Source: Notolepis coatsorum (lineage: Eukaryota; Chordata; Actinopteri; Aulopiformes; Paralepididae). Taken from it: DNA of 64,000 bases. A program made the position numbers and the translations under genes. Of this stretch, positions 32,470 to 42,970 are shown one piece after another (the first letter of the stretch is position 1; every line of letters starts with the position of its first letter). Where the stretch lies: assembly GCA_963971535.1 (NCBI GenBank), contig OZ020598.1, positions 98,329,674 through 98,393,673 of the forward strand, read 5' to 3'. The notes under the pieces are model-generated. The model worked only from the letters and a program-made list of their open reading frames with translations, had not been told where the DNA came from and ran no database searches.

Positions 32470-32612
32470 CACACGCTACAGTTGTCCAAGGCATCTGCTA
32501 TATAATAATCTTCGGATTTACTTTAAGTGTTATTAGTAGGTTACAGCAGTAAGCATTAGTTTGCTCAGTAAATTATGGCCAATTCGTTTTATATTGTTTA
32601 ATAGTTAAATAA

Positions 32613-33165
32613 ATGGGTCCTACTAATCACCCCAAAGTACCAGAAAATACCAGAAACTACCCCAAAGTATACCCCAAAATACCAGAAACTACCCCAAAAT
32701 ACCAGAAAATACCAGAAACTACCCCAAAGTATACCCCAAAATACCAGAAACTACCCCAAAGTATACCCCAAAATACCAGAAACTACCCCAAAATACCAGA
32801 AAATACCAGAAACTACCCCAAAGTATACCCCAAAATACCAGAAACTACCCCAAAGTATACCCCAAAATACCAGAAACTACCCCAAAATACCAGAAACTAC
32901 CCCAAAATACCCCAAAATACCAGAAAATACCCCAAAATACCAGAAACTACCCCAAAATACCAGAAAATACCCCAAAATACCAGAAACTACCCCCAAAATA
33001 CCAGAAAATACCCCAAAGTATACCCCAAAATACCAGAAACTACCCCAAAATACCAGAAAATACCAGAAACTACCCCAAAATACCAGAAAATACCAGAAAC
33101 TACCCCAAAGTATACCCCAAAATACCAGAAACTACCCCAAAATACCAGAAAATACCCCAAAGTAT
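32613..33165 (+). repeat. Minisatellite, CCCCAAAATACCAGAAA family, block 1
   Basis: Imperfect units alternate between CCCCAAAATACCAGAAACTA, ...AGAAAATA and CCCCAAAGTATA. It stays open for translation (TPKYQKIPETTPKY-like repeats) because the units vary by multiples that keep the frame; I do not take this as a gene. The block continues at 34133 after a LINE insertion. Confidence 0.9.
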
Positions 33166-34140
33166 CAATCAATCAATCAAATCCTTTATTTAACCAGATA
33201 AGCATCATTGAGATTAAAATCTCTTTTTCAAGAGCGATCTGGCCAAGCAAGGCAGCAGAAAGTTTCAACATAAAAAAGAACATCACAATAAAATACAGAT
33301 AAAACATTTACATCAAGCTCCAATTTCAGGCAAGTTATCAAACAGGCAAATGATCAAACACAGTTGCACTGACCAAGGGAACTGAGTTCGTAGGATTTTA
33401 AAATGGCTTTGAATTCTCCGAGGGTGACCAGTCCTGGTAATTTTAGGTCCTCCTGTATCTTGTTCCAAGATGAAGGAGCAGCATATTTAAAAGCCCTTTT
33501 TCCCAATTCAGTTCTCATATGGGGAACTTCCAGTGTTAGAACAGCTTGAGAACGAAGGGCATACTTATATTGCTTTGTGCACAGAAGCACACTTAGGTAC
33601 GAGGGAACCAGTTTAAGCAGAGCTTTGTGCACCAGAGAGAGCCATCGAGAAAATCGTCGTATTTGTAGAGATGGATAACTTGCAATGGTATATAGGGTGC
33701 AATGGTGCACTCGATTTCCACATCCCGTGACAAAGCGTAAGGCAGAATGGTACACAGTATCAAGCTTTCTAAGGTACTGATCAGGTGCATACATATAGAG
33801 TAAGTCACCATAATCGAGTAGTGGTAAGAAGGTGGTCGAGATCAGGTGACTTCTCACTTTAAGTGAAAAACAGGACCTGTTTCTGAAAAAGAAGCCGAGT
33901 TTAAGCTTCAGCTTTGACACAAGTTTGTCTATGTGAGATTTAAACGTAAGGTTCTCGTCCACTGTAATGCCTAGATATTTGTAGGAAGCAACCCTTTCGA
34001 TGTCAGTCCCTCCAGCAGTAACCAGTGTGGGAAGATCAGCTGGGAGTCTCTTCCCATTTGAGAAGAGCATAAACTTTGATTTGCCAGCATTTAACACTAG
34101 CTTAAGCTGGGTAAGATGTGACTGAACAATGTCAAAGTAT
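33158..34140 (-). mobile_element. LINE remnant inserted in the minisatellite, 8-bp duplication
   Basis: CAAAGTAT flanks the insertion (33158-33165, 34133-34140). In element sense the 3' tail is GAGATTTTAATCTCAATGAT, then GGTTAAATAAAGG and ATTG units, a tail type common in fish LINEs. The same tail type is seen at about 16880-16920 and at 35735-36230. Confidence 0.85.
33354..34132 (-). pseudogene. LINE ORF2 C-terminal fragment
   Basis: About 255 residues are open: LVLNAGKSKFMLFSNGKRLP, VASYKYLGITVDENLTFKSH, LGFFFRNRSCFSLKVRSHL, TTFLPLLDYGDLLYMYA, YHSALRFVTGCGNRVHHC and TELGKRAFKYAAPSSWNKIQ. These are the thumb and C-terminal parts of a non-LTR RT. The catalytic core is absent (5' truncation). 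Upstream the frame runs on by chance into the minisatellite. No stop interrupts the LINE part, so the insertion is rather young. Confidence 0.75.
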
Positions 34141-34505
34141 ACCAGAAAATACCCCAAAATACCAGAAACTACCCCCAAAATACCAGAAAATACCCCAAAG
34201 TATACCCCAAAATACCAGAAACTACCCCAAAATACCAGAAAATACCAGAAACTACCCCAAAATACCAGAAAATACCAGAAACGACCCCAAAATACCCCAA
34301 AGTATACCCCAAAAATACCAGAAAATACCCCAAAGTATACCCCAAAATACCAGAAACTACCCCAAAATACCAGAAAATACCCCAAAGTATACCCCAAAAT
34401 ACCAGAAACTACCCCAAAATACCAGAAACTACCCCAAAATACCAGAAAATACCAGAAACTACCAGAAACTACCCCAAAGTATACCCCAAAATACCAGAAA
34501 ATTTC
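34133..34505 (+). repeat. Minisatellite, block 1 continued
   Basis: Same units as 32613-33165, interrupted only by the LINE. It ends at ACCAGAAAATTTCTAGGAAG, where the MULE-like frame begins. Confidence 0.9.
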
Positions 34506-35635
34506 TAGGAAGGGAAAACCACCTTGTGTCATCCTTTACTTTGATGAACAATTAGAAGATGTTAGAAGATTTTGTTGTGGGCAGGATGCTACATCTGTTT
34601 TAGGAGTGGATCGCACATTTAATTTGGGGGCTTGCTTCTTAACAGTGACTGTGTTCAAAAACCCAAAACTTTTTAAGAAAGAGACTGGAGAGCCACCATT
34701 ATTCATTGGGCCACTGTATTTGCACTGGGACGGCAGCTTTGAGACTTACCATGATTTCTTTGCCCATTTGAAATCAAAGTTGTCGGTGGCATATTTAGCA
34801 ACAGAAATAAATATCAGTGAGGACATAGTTATTGGATCCGATCAGGAATGGGCAATTTTAAAGGCCATAAAGTCTTTGTTTCCTGAAGCGAGTCATATTT
34901 TGTGTTCAAAACATATTCGGGATAATGTGAAACATTATCTAACACATAAAGTGGGAATGGACGCAAAAAAGAGAGCAGTACTTGAGAATAAGCTGTTCCA
35001 TAATGCTAATTCTCTTACCTACTGTAAAAACGAGTATGACTTTTGTGAAAAGGTACTTGAACTTGAAACATATATAGAATCAAATTGCCCAGAGTTCACT
35101 ACATATTTCTCTAAGTTAATACCTACTGTACATTGAAAAAGAAAATAATTGAGACAAAGAACAGAAATAAATGGATTCCTGATAATTGGACAAATAATAA
35201 TTGTGAAGCAATGAATCATGTAATTAAGCTGACTACTAATTGGAAACCACAAAAGTTACCAGATCTGATATTAAAACTCCAACAAACCCACTTCCTCCAG
35301 AACTGTGGCTCTCCTGTCCCAGTATTTAGAATCCTGTAGTCTATTCTCAAATTTCTCAACTTCAAAATATAGATGTGCGCAGATGCCTTCATGGCCAAGG
35401 TAATTATACTTTAAAGCCAGAATTTAAAAGATATGAGGTCCCCAATGTCATATGGGACACTATAACTAAAGATGAGCAGAATGAGCTATATTTAAAGTTC
35501 TTGAAAGTTAAGATGGTACCTAAGGCTAAAACAATAGAATCAAATGATGGTCAGTTGAGCATTCCAGTGGTACCCCAGCTAGCCAAAAAAGAACGGCAAA
35601 AAATGAGCGAACAACTTCAAAAAGAAGAAAAGTGA
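34506..35635 (+). pseudogene. MULE-like transposase remnant
   Basis: The frame gives ILYFDEQLEDVRRFCCGQDA, then SVLGVDRTFNLG (first catalytic-type D), PLYLHWDGSFETYHDFF, VIGSDQEWAILKAIKSLFPE (second D) and HILCSKHIRDNVKHYL (C.H..), which is the MULE transposase domain. A stop follows at 35,134. In the next frame WIPDNWTNNNCEAMNHVIKL (third acidic residue region) continues, and after a foreign 57-bp patch the C-terminal part lies at 35375-35635 (NVIWDTITKDEQNELYLKFL). The start is fused in frame to the minisatellite. It is a dead copy, but the DDE region is well preserved. Confidence 0.65.
35286..35342 (-). repeat. 57-bp copy of the Ty3 integrase region
   Basis: This 57-bp stretch (starting ACCCACTTCCTCCAGAACTG) is identical to 11199-11255 of the Ty3/Gypsy pol gene, in the same strand sense. 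The sequence on each side is MULE-derived, with no LTR or tail. Confidence 0.9.
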
Positions 35636-35734
35636 AGACATAAGTATGTTCACCTCATGCATGCTCATAAGAGATTTGATTTCGTTTTTAATATTTTTTT
35701 ATATATGTGTTTTTTTTTAGATGACACAGAATTT

Positions 35735-36230
35735 TTTATTTATTTTGTATTTAACCAGGAAGTCCCATTGAGATACAAGATCTCTTTTGCAAGGGAGACC
35801 TGGCCAAGATGACAGCAATAACATTTGCAATATATCAGACAGCAATGTTTTTGTGTTTACATGTATTGTATATTGTATATATGCACTTGTATTATGTTCT
35901 TGTGTGATGTATACAATATACAATACATGTAAACACAAAAACAGAATAGTCTACATAATAGTAAAGGTGTATGACAGTAAAATACAGGGTAATACAGTAA
36001 TTTAGCAGTTTTGCAGTTGGGACCCGACTACAGAAAGCAGCAAAATTCTTTTTGTAGGAAGTTATGTAATACAGATTTAAATTTGTTGAGAGAGACCAGG
36101 GTATCTAAGTGGATCTGGTCTTGTAGCCCATTCCATGACCAAGGTGTGAAGCTTGAAAAAGCTGTTCTTCCTAGTTCAGTGTGTATTCTAGTTTTTTAAG
36201 TAGCCATCTTGTGGACCTGAATGTAATGTA
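35735..36230 (-). mobile_element. LINE 3' end remnant with a 32-bp inverted repeat
   Basis: In element sense the tail reads AAGAGATCTTGTATCTCAAT, then TTAAATACAAAATAAATAAA. Degraded frames upstream (ATRPDPLRYPGLSQQI-like) match the C-terminus of the LINE at 33354. Within it 35847-35878 and 35911-35942 are exact inverted copies (GTTTTTGTGTTTACATGTAT...). Confidence 0.6.
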
Positions 36231-36779
36231 ATGACACAGTTAGAATGTCCTGTTATGTTGTCATGTATAGCCTATAGTTGTCTCTTTTCTTCCGTCCTTA
36301 CTGGAATTTGTTCAAAAATGTTATACTGTTCTGTTATTATTGTTGTTGATGTTGTTTTGTTATTGTTGAACATTTAAAATAAAATTGATAAAAAAAAATG
36401 TATACTGTTTGTTCAGTGTTCAATACAGATGTTATTACATTTGGAGATTATAATATATTAAAATAAACATTTGTTTTGAAAATATGTGGTACTTTGGGAA
36501 TGGGAAATGGACTCCACATATATAGCACTTTCCTACCTGCACAAATAGCTTTATAATTGCCTCTCCTTCACCAATTCACACATGCACTCACAGAGCAATG
36601 GCAGCCAGATGCCATGCAAGGTGCTAGCCTGCTTATTGGAGTAATTTGGGGTTCAGTGTCTTGAAGGACACTTCGGCATGTGAACAGAAGGAGCTGGGAT
36701 TCAAACCACTGACCAAACCATTGACCATATGATCATTAGTTGACCTGCTCTACCTCTGAGCCAGTATTTTGTGGTACAT
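36231..36779. other. Unassigned sequence
   Basis: No gene seen. A stretch at about 36520-36750 (TGGCAGCCAGATGCCATGCA, GAACAGAAGGAGCTGGGATT) resembles an old repeat, but I could not place it. Confidence 0.3.
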
Positions 36780-37216
36780 TGAGGTATACTTTGGGGAACT
36801 TTGAGGTTCTTTGGGGTATTTCGTGATACTTTGGTATTTTAGGGTATACTTTGTGGTATACTTTGGGGTATTTTTTCTGGTACTTTGGGGTATACTTTGG
36901 GGTATTTTAGGGTATTTTCTGGTATTTTGGGGTATTTTCTGGTATTTTGGGGTATACTTTGGGGTATTTTGGTGTAGTTTCTGGTATTTTGGGGTATATT
37001 TGGGGGTATTTTCTGGTATTTTGGGGTATACTTTGGGGTATTTTCTGGTATTTTGGGGTAGTTTCTGGTATTTTGGGGTAGTTTCTGGTATTTTGGGGTA
37101 TATTTTGGGGTATTTTCTGGTATTTTGGGGTATTTTCTGGTATTTTGGGGTAGTTTCTGGTATTTTGGGGTATACTTTTGGGTATTTTGGGGTAGTTTCT
37201 GGTATTTTCTGGTATG
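36780..37216 (-). repeat. Minisatellite, block 2, inverted relative to block 1
   Basis: Units such as GGTATTTTGGGGTAGTTTCT and GGTATACTTTGGGG are the reverse complement of the units at 32613-34505. Together the two blocks bracket the MULE-like remnant. Confidence 0.9.
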
Positions 37217-37286
37217 TGTGCTGTATAAGATAAGAGATTCCTTGTTGAATGTTGAAAATAATGTACTTCTATTGTCTACACTACAG

Positions 37287-37406
37287 TGAGGAGGAGGAAG
37301 AGGCTGGGGGAGATGAGCTGCCTTCGACCAGTGCCGGCACGAGACATGCAAGGAGGGGGGTAGGGCGTGCGAAAGCCAGGTCCCGGTCCCCAAATGACCC
37401 AGACAG
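37287..37406 (+). CDS. Exon of an unassigned gene, acidic then Arg/Ser-rich (possibly transposase N-terminus)
   Basis: The acceptor CTACACTACAG precedes a frame reading EEEEEAGGDELPSTSAG and ARRGVGRAKARSRSPNDPD, and a good donor CAG|GTGAGA ends it at 37406. The split codon AG is completed by A at 56530, where the next exon begins, so both halves share a phase across an 19.1-kb intron that contains the Penelope-like element. Acidic/basic disordered N-termini like this are common in piggyBac-type and other transposases, but I cannot assign it. The upstream exon would lie before the minisatellite and was not found. Confidence 0.45.
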
Positions 37407-37542
37407 GTGAGACAGATGTTTTTAGCTTTTTTATTATTACGCAGACTTTGTATGCAATATATACAGAATGGAATGTTAAGTGTATATACAGTGTGTGTGT
37501 GTGTGTGTTGTAGTGTGATAGATGAGCAGTGTTTTATATGTA

Positions 37543-37630
37543 ATATGTAATTCCGAAACATGTTTGTTTCAGGCTGCCATTAAATACTTGAACCTGAGAG
37601 TGCTGGTCTAGCTTCACTGCTTCTTTTTTA
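37543..37630 (+). repeat. Penelope-like terminal repeat, left, truncated
   Basis: From ATATGTAATTCCGAAACATG to CACTGCTTCTTTTTTATA this matches 56402-56488 with a few differences. It starts inside the hammerhead-like hairpin, so the CTGAAGA part is missing on this side. Confidence 0.8.
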
Positions 37631-37790
37631 TATAATACTTAATGGGATTTCAGCACCCAGTGTAGAATCTTGAGAGCGCGGTCTAACTTGACATTTGACT
37701 CATAGCTACCCTGGTAGCTTTTGAGACCAGCAGCTCCAAACCTTATTTTTTCTCTTTTTTTTTTACATATTTAGCAGCTCACGCTGAAAA

Positions 37791-38712
37791 ATGGAGAGCA
37801 AAGGCTATGCTTATTCCAAAGTGGATAGCGACAGAATCTGTCGCTTATTTCCAGTGCCAGAGAGTTCGGCACCTCCACCCAAAGGAAGAGAGGCACTGGC
37901 CTTGTCTCTTTCTAGACTACGGCAGAGAGAGACACGTACCCTGCTCCATGGTACGACCCTTACCAAATACTGGCAGGACGACATCATTCCGAGGGGCCTG
38001 CTCATCTCCAAGGAACCCACGCTAGGAAGAGAATCACCAGATTTTTGTGACAAATGGTGTTCGATCCTAGACAAGTGCTCCATGGCTCTAATGCTTTTAA
38101 TTATTGATAACGAAGGCTCCAAATTAGCCAAGGTCAGAGCTGAACTTTCCTCGTTAGAGGTTGAAATCAAAACGGTTTTAACGCCTGACCAGCTGACCGA
38201 ATTGCTCGAGTCAGTGCACCAGAAGCTTGACAAGTACAAACTGGACATCGAGCTGCACAAGAGAGCTAAGAGGAGAAGAGACGAGCAAGACTACGCAACG
38301 CAAATGGTGTACCCATGGCTCCATCATCCCCACTCCAGGAACCGTAGGCAGAATTGGCAGCCTAGAGATAAACAACGGCATTCTGATTCTTCCTCCACAG
38401 CGGCAAGCTCAGACGAGACGCCCTCTCAAGGCAGATACCCTCTTCGAAGCCAGTCTAATTTTCGTAGAGAGCAGGACGCTCCTCTCCCTCCCAGACCGGC
38501 GAGGGACCCCGCAGGAAGACGAGGAGGAGCCAGAGAAAGAAATCCACGGTTCCGGTGATAAACATTGATTCTAATATAGTAAACATTTCTGACGCACATT
38601 TGAGCGACCCACATCACAATATCCTTTCTAAAGGTTTATCGTTTGTCCCGGCTCGGAAGGCGGACTCCTTTACTACCAAAGTGGAGTTATTTAAGTTTTT
38701 TAGAAACATTAA
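37791..38712 (+). CDS. Penelope-like element ORF, N-terminal part
   Basis: A frame of 255 residues from ATG 37791 reads PVPESSAPPPKGREALALSL, GTTLTKYWQDDIIPRGLLIS and SILDKCSMALMLLIIDNEGS, then a helical segment (LSSLEVEIKTVLTPDQL) and an Arg-rich tail. It ends at 38558, where the frame shifts slightly. The next frame continues with HLSDPHHNILSKGLSFVP and KVELFKFFRNIK until the Harbinger insertion. The words SKGLSFVP and VELFKFFRN are typical of the segment before RT in vertebrate Penelope-like ORFs. The gene resumes at 53,841. Confidence 0.7.
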
Positions 38713-39088
38713 GGGTGTGTTCACACCTGAAAGTCCGGACTTTCTGGTCGACCAAATGTGAAAATGATACATTGTTTGCTTTTGGTCTGCGTTCACACTA
38801 CCCTGTTTGGTGTGAATCTAATTTGTAAACAAAGGACATGCTGTCGCCAAGTCGTTCATCTATTGGACTAGCACTCACACACGTAAACAGTTGCCGCCAG
38901 CGTATTGACACACCTCGCCCACATGCCGACTGTTTAGATTTGTCTAGCTGTCACTCTCATGCCTGGTTGCTATGCTTGTTGCTATGCCTGTCACAAGTGA
39001 TGTTTTAACATTCGCAAATTTTGTGCGAGGGAAAGAGCGCCAATTCATTTCTTTCTTCTTTCACATTCACCATATTGACAGCAACAAT

Positions 39089-40836
39089 ATGGAGCCACAT
39101 CGCCGTTTTGCGATTGCCTTTATGGCATTTATTATTCTGTTATGGTGTGCCTGCCAAATACAAGCAGTACTAGAGGCAGAGTATGAGGAAGTAAGACGTG
39201 GGATTGATGTTGCGTTGCTGCACATCATTCGGAGGAGACGTCGCAGAGATGACCACCAAAGGAGGAGACAGCGAACCCTGATGGATGCCCAAGATATGGT
39301 GGCTGTGTTTTTGCACAGAAGACGAGTGAGGTACGTTACGCTACTATTGCTTATGGATCCATATGGTTGAATCTATAATACGTTGGGAGTTCACACAACA
39401 CAAGTGGTTTCCCTAGTAGCATAGTTTAACAACAAGTGCCATCTTGTGGCTCAAATGTGTAGGCCTACTTCAGATAATTGGATATTTGTTGATGCCCTCT
39501 CCTCTGGTTTGTGTCTCTCTCCACTGGTGCTGGGTGCTATCTATAATTAATCTACTTTATGGATTTGTTTGTGGACTAAAACTAGCTTTTTAAATAATAT
39601 TTTTTAATTTGACATCTAGTTTATGTAGGCCTACCTGCTACTGTAAAATGTGATTTATGTATGCTGCTACGACATTCAATTCCCATTCATGGATCTATCT
39701 ATATATCATGAAGTGATTCACAGAGGTCTACTATTAATAAATTAATTAATCAGAAATGTGTGTATGTGCAAATTCTATGTCTCTACAGGAGCATGTGGAT
39801 CTACCCACGACCCTTAGGTTGGTGGCGACACCTGAGTGACTCCTGGACTGACAGAGACTGGTTAGCCAATTTCAGGATGAAAAGAGGCACATATTTGCAC
39901 CTGTGTGACATCCTGCGGCCCCGCCTGATCCACCAGAACACCCGATTCAGACGCCCTGTCCCTGTGGAACTTAGGGTAGCAATATGCTTATGGAGGTTAG
40001 CAACGAACTTAGAATTTAGGTCCATCTCCCACTTATTTGATATAGGCCGGTCCACTGCCTGTGTGATTACGCAACAGGTTGTGGCAGCCATAAACAACGT
40101 AATGAAAGCAGAATATATTAAAACGCCATCTGCTGCTGAGTTTAGGGTGATAGCGCAGGGCTACCGCGATAGATGGAGGTTCCCACAGGTGGCTGGGGCA
40201 ATAGATGGGACACACATAGGAATTCTGGCTCCAACTGATGACCCTGCTGATTATCACAACAGGAAAGGGTTCTATTCAGTGATTTTACAAGCTGTGGTAG
40301 ACCACAAAATGAAATTTTGGGATATCAATGTGGGCTGGCCAGGTAAAGTACATGATGCCAGAGTTTTTGCCAACTCCTCTTTTTATCAACGGGGCCAAAG
40401 TGGAACACTGTTGCCAGAATGGACTGAGATGTTCGAGGGAGTGGATGTGCCTCTGGTCATTCTTGGCGATGCGGCTTATCCACTACTGCCATGGCTCATG
40501 AAGGCATACCAAGAAGGGAGAGGTGTAACACCTGAGGAAACTAACTTTAATTATCGGCTCAGTCAAGCAAGGATGACGGTGGAGAGAGCTTTTGGCCGCC
40601 TAAAAGGCAGATGGAGATGCCTTCTTAAGAGATGTGACGCACACAGTTCTCATGTCCCTGACATTATCTCAGCATGTTGTGTTCTTCACAACTATTGTGA
40701 AATCCACCGTGAACCTTTTGTAGCTGAAGATCCTGCAGATGAAGAGGATGGAGCGGGTGAGCCAGACAATCACAATCAAGCGAACCGGAGTCGTGACATC
40801 AGGGATGCACTGTGTGCCTATTTGGGAACGCTGTAG
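39089..40836 (+). CDS. HARBI1-like transposase of Harbinger 1, two exons, intact
   Basis: Exon 1 is 39089-39330 (ATG of MEPHRRFAIAFMAFIILLW) with donor GAG|GTACGT; exon 2 is 39789-40836 after CTCTACAG. The joined frame gives about 429 residues. The start has a hydrophobic stretch, then an Arg-rich block (IIRRRRRRDDHQRRRQR). A helix-turn-helix-like part (ICLWRLATNLEFRSISHLFD) follows. The DDE nuclease has GAIDGTHIGI (D), VILGDAAYPLLPW (D) and MTVERAFGRLKGRWRCL (E). Both exons are free of stops, so it could be functional. In this class the transposase needs the Myb-like partner for nuclear import and DNA binding, and that partner is broken here. Confidence 0.9.
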
Positions 40837-41394
40837 ATCTTAGCCACCTTTGTTATGCAGCAATCAAATTGTACTGTAGATATGTAAATTCACTATTATT
40901 TTACAGATTACCTTTGTTTTTCTACTTTAAGTGTAATAAAATAGTTTTGAACTAAAATTACAATGGGGCAAGTTAGCTGTTAGCAAGCTAATGGTAGCTA
41001 TGTGTTAGCAAGCTAGTTAACTAAGAAACTTGCAAACATAATACTGTGGGCTATAGCTTTCTGATTTATCTTTGAATGCATACCAGTGACTTGCTGAATA
41101 GGTTAGTTAGTTAGTTTCAGATGCTCTGTCAGTCAGAGGCGCCAGGGCTGTAAATCCAGGGGATGTACTACACCCAGGCCTGGGCCCAAAAGAGATTCCC
41201 TTCCATGATTGGCTGATCAAGCTGGTTGCACCAGACCATCAGAGGCTATAGACCACTGCACTTCTGCGTTACAATAGTTGTGATTGTAAATACATGTTGT
41301 GTTACTAATGTTACATGTTGTGTTAACATTGGTGACAGTTGTGTTAACATTAGTGACATGTTGTGTTAACATTGGTGACACATTACTTTATATT
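40837..41394. other. Harbinger 1 internal non-coding sequence
   Basis: This holds an AATAAAA polyadenylation word at about 40936 after the transposase stop, short GTTAGCAAGCTA repeats (40975-41020) and TGTTGTGTTAACATTRGTGAC repeats (about 41290-41380). Confidence 0.5.
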
Positions 41395-41908
41395 ATATGT
41401 TACTTTATTTTATTTTTTTTGATCCACTTTTTCTCCCATTTTCTATATTTTTCTCCCATCCCAATTTCGTATCATCCAATTCAACCCTCCCCTGTCACGA
41501 ACGCTGTTTCTTGCCTCCCACAAGCCGGCTGCAATGTGGACTAAGTCATACATAGCACAAGTCCCCTCCGGTACTTGAGGTAACAGCAGTCGCATCTTTT
41601 CACCTGCGCAGCTCGATCTCTCAGTGTCGAGGAGTAACGCGTGGGAGGCTCACGCTGCCCCCGACACTTCCTGATTCTACTGCGCAGGCGCACCAACCGA
41701 CTTGTAGGAGTCGCTTGTTCACAACGTTCGATCCCCACCCTTCAGTTTTCCCTCCCCGTAATACGGCCAATGTGTATTACTGCGGACGACCAGCTAAACT
41801 GAAAACAATGTGGAGAGCTGGATTCGAACACGCGAATCCTAGCGTCTCCACACTGGTGGCGAGTGCCTTGCCACTACACCACCTAGCCGCCCATATGTTA
41901 CTTTATTT
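41395..41908 (-). mobile_element. tRNA-derived SINE, copy 3, with 16-bp target duplication
   Basis: The SINE (41411-41892) is close to copy 1: GTAACGCGTGGGAGGCTCAC, CTACTGCGCAGGCGCACC and the tRNA-like head (CTGGATTCGAACACGCGAAT) at its right end. ATATGTTACTTTATTT lies on both sides (41395-41410, 41893-41908). Confidence 0.9.
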
Positions 41909-42970
41909 ATAAAGAACTGTGCAGGACATCAACGGTCCACCACACAAGCAAACATTTACAAAAATAAAGTACACAGTTGCAAAAATGCAAAATGGAAATG
42001 GATTTTTTTCTTTACACAACATGTATGACATAACCGTTACACTTGAACAAGGGTCATTATAAAAAAAGGTGAAATATTGCAAAATAAAGACACGTGTTTG
42101 TATAATAGAAAGGACATTGTATGCAAAAGACTATATAAAATACATTGTATGCAATTAAACAAAACAAACTTGAACTTGAAAACAAACTACCCTACACGTT
42201 AGTGCTACACGCCTACATGTTATGGTATGACCATGAAGGACCAGGGCCCTCATTCATCAACGTGTCTTACGCACAGATATGTGCTTAACCTGTGCGTACG
42301 ACCATTTCTAAGCAAAGAGTGGGATTCATCAATTTCAACTTGAACTTGACTTCGTGCTTATGTGTACGCACAGCTCGGAGCACACTTAGCTGACGCCCAG
42401 TGGTAGAATATATTATTACAACAAGGAAATGAGCTTCTGTGCATTAGTTTCAACACTGGCATGTTCTGTATGAACCGTAATTCATTATAGTTCATTGTAA
42501 AATAGCAACAGTAGTGTAATTATGGTCAAAACGCTATAAATAGCATTTGGAATAATAGATCTTTCTCTCAGAATGAATGCAGCATGGTTTATATAGCGTT
42601 ATCGGAATATACGGGGTGTACTGACTGACTGCGCTCCGCGTAGCTCAACTCGTTATTATTTTGCGCACAGACCGCAGAAACACGGGAACGTTTTGATTAT
42701 ATTTAAAAGGCTTTACGTTAAACTAAACAAGTGGAATTTCGAAGCTGTAAGCAGAATACAAGTCATATGAACACCCACGATAGTGTTCTTCCCCCTTTTT
42801 ACTGTATAAGAAAGAATAAAAAACGCATTGCAATGACACCAGATAGTGGACAGACTATATATGATGGGATTCAAGTTCGCGTTTTTGTTGATCATAGGCA
42901 TGCTGTCAGAGTATGATATCTTAATCAAACATTCTAGAACATTTGTCGTCACGGATCATGTCATAATAGA

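Larger units (their letters stand above)
31609..32612 (+). pseudogene. hAT element remnant with BED-type N-terminus
   Basis: The left terminus TAGGGGTGTAACGGTACGCG is typical of a fish hAT family. A frame from 31842 reads TTFKSPVWDHFGFPVNHS and RRVDRTKATCR, the start of a BED zinc finger, then is broken by a palindromic insertion exactly after the CR. Beyond it another frame gives ANFITHLKRHHPNVNITG (the His pair of the finger), AISVFIAADLRPYSVVENTG and FKHIEHRVIEPRYLVPSR, typical of hAT transposase. The rest of the transposase is missing; the sequence runs into the minisatellite at 32,613. At least one further frameshift is present. Confidence 0.75.

Noticed and set aside
32613..34505. CRISPR-like or protein-coding reading of the CCCCAAAATACCAGAAA array
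   Set aside because: The units are short, imperfect and continuous, with no unique spacers. The long open frames arise only because the units lack stops.
34129..35136. PKYQK-repeat/MULE fusion as a genuine gene
   Set aside because: The repeat part is minisatellite and the transposase part is interrupted downstream; no start signal or transcript evidence.
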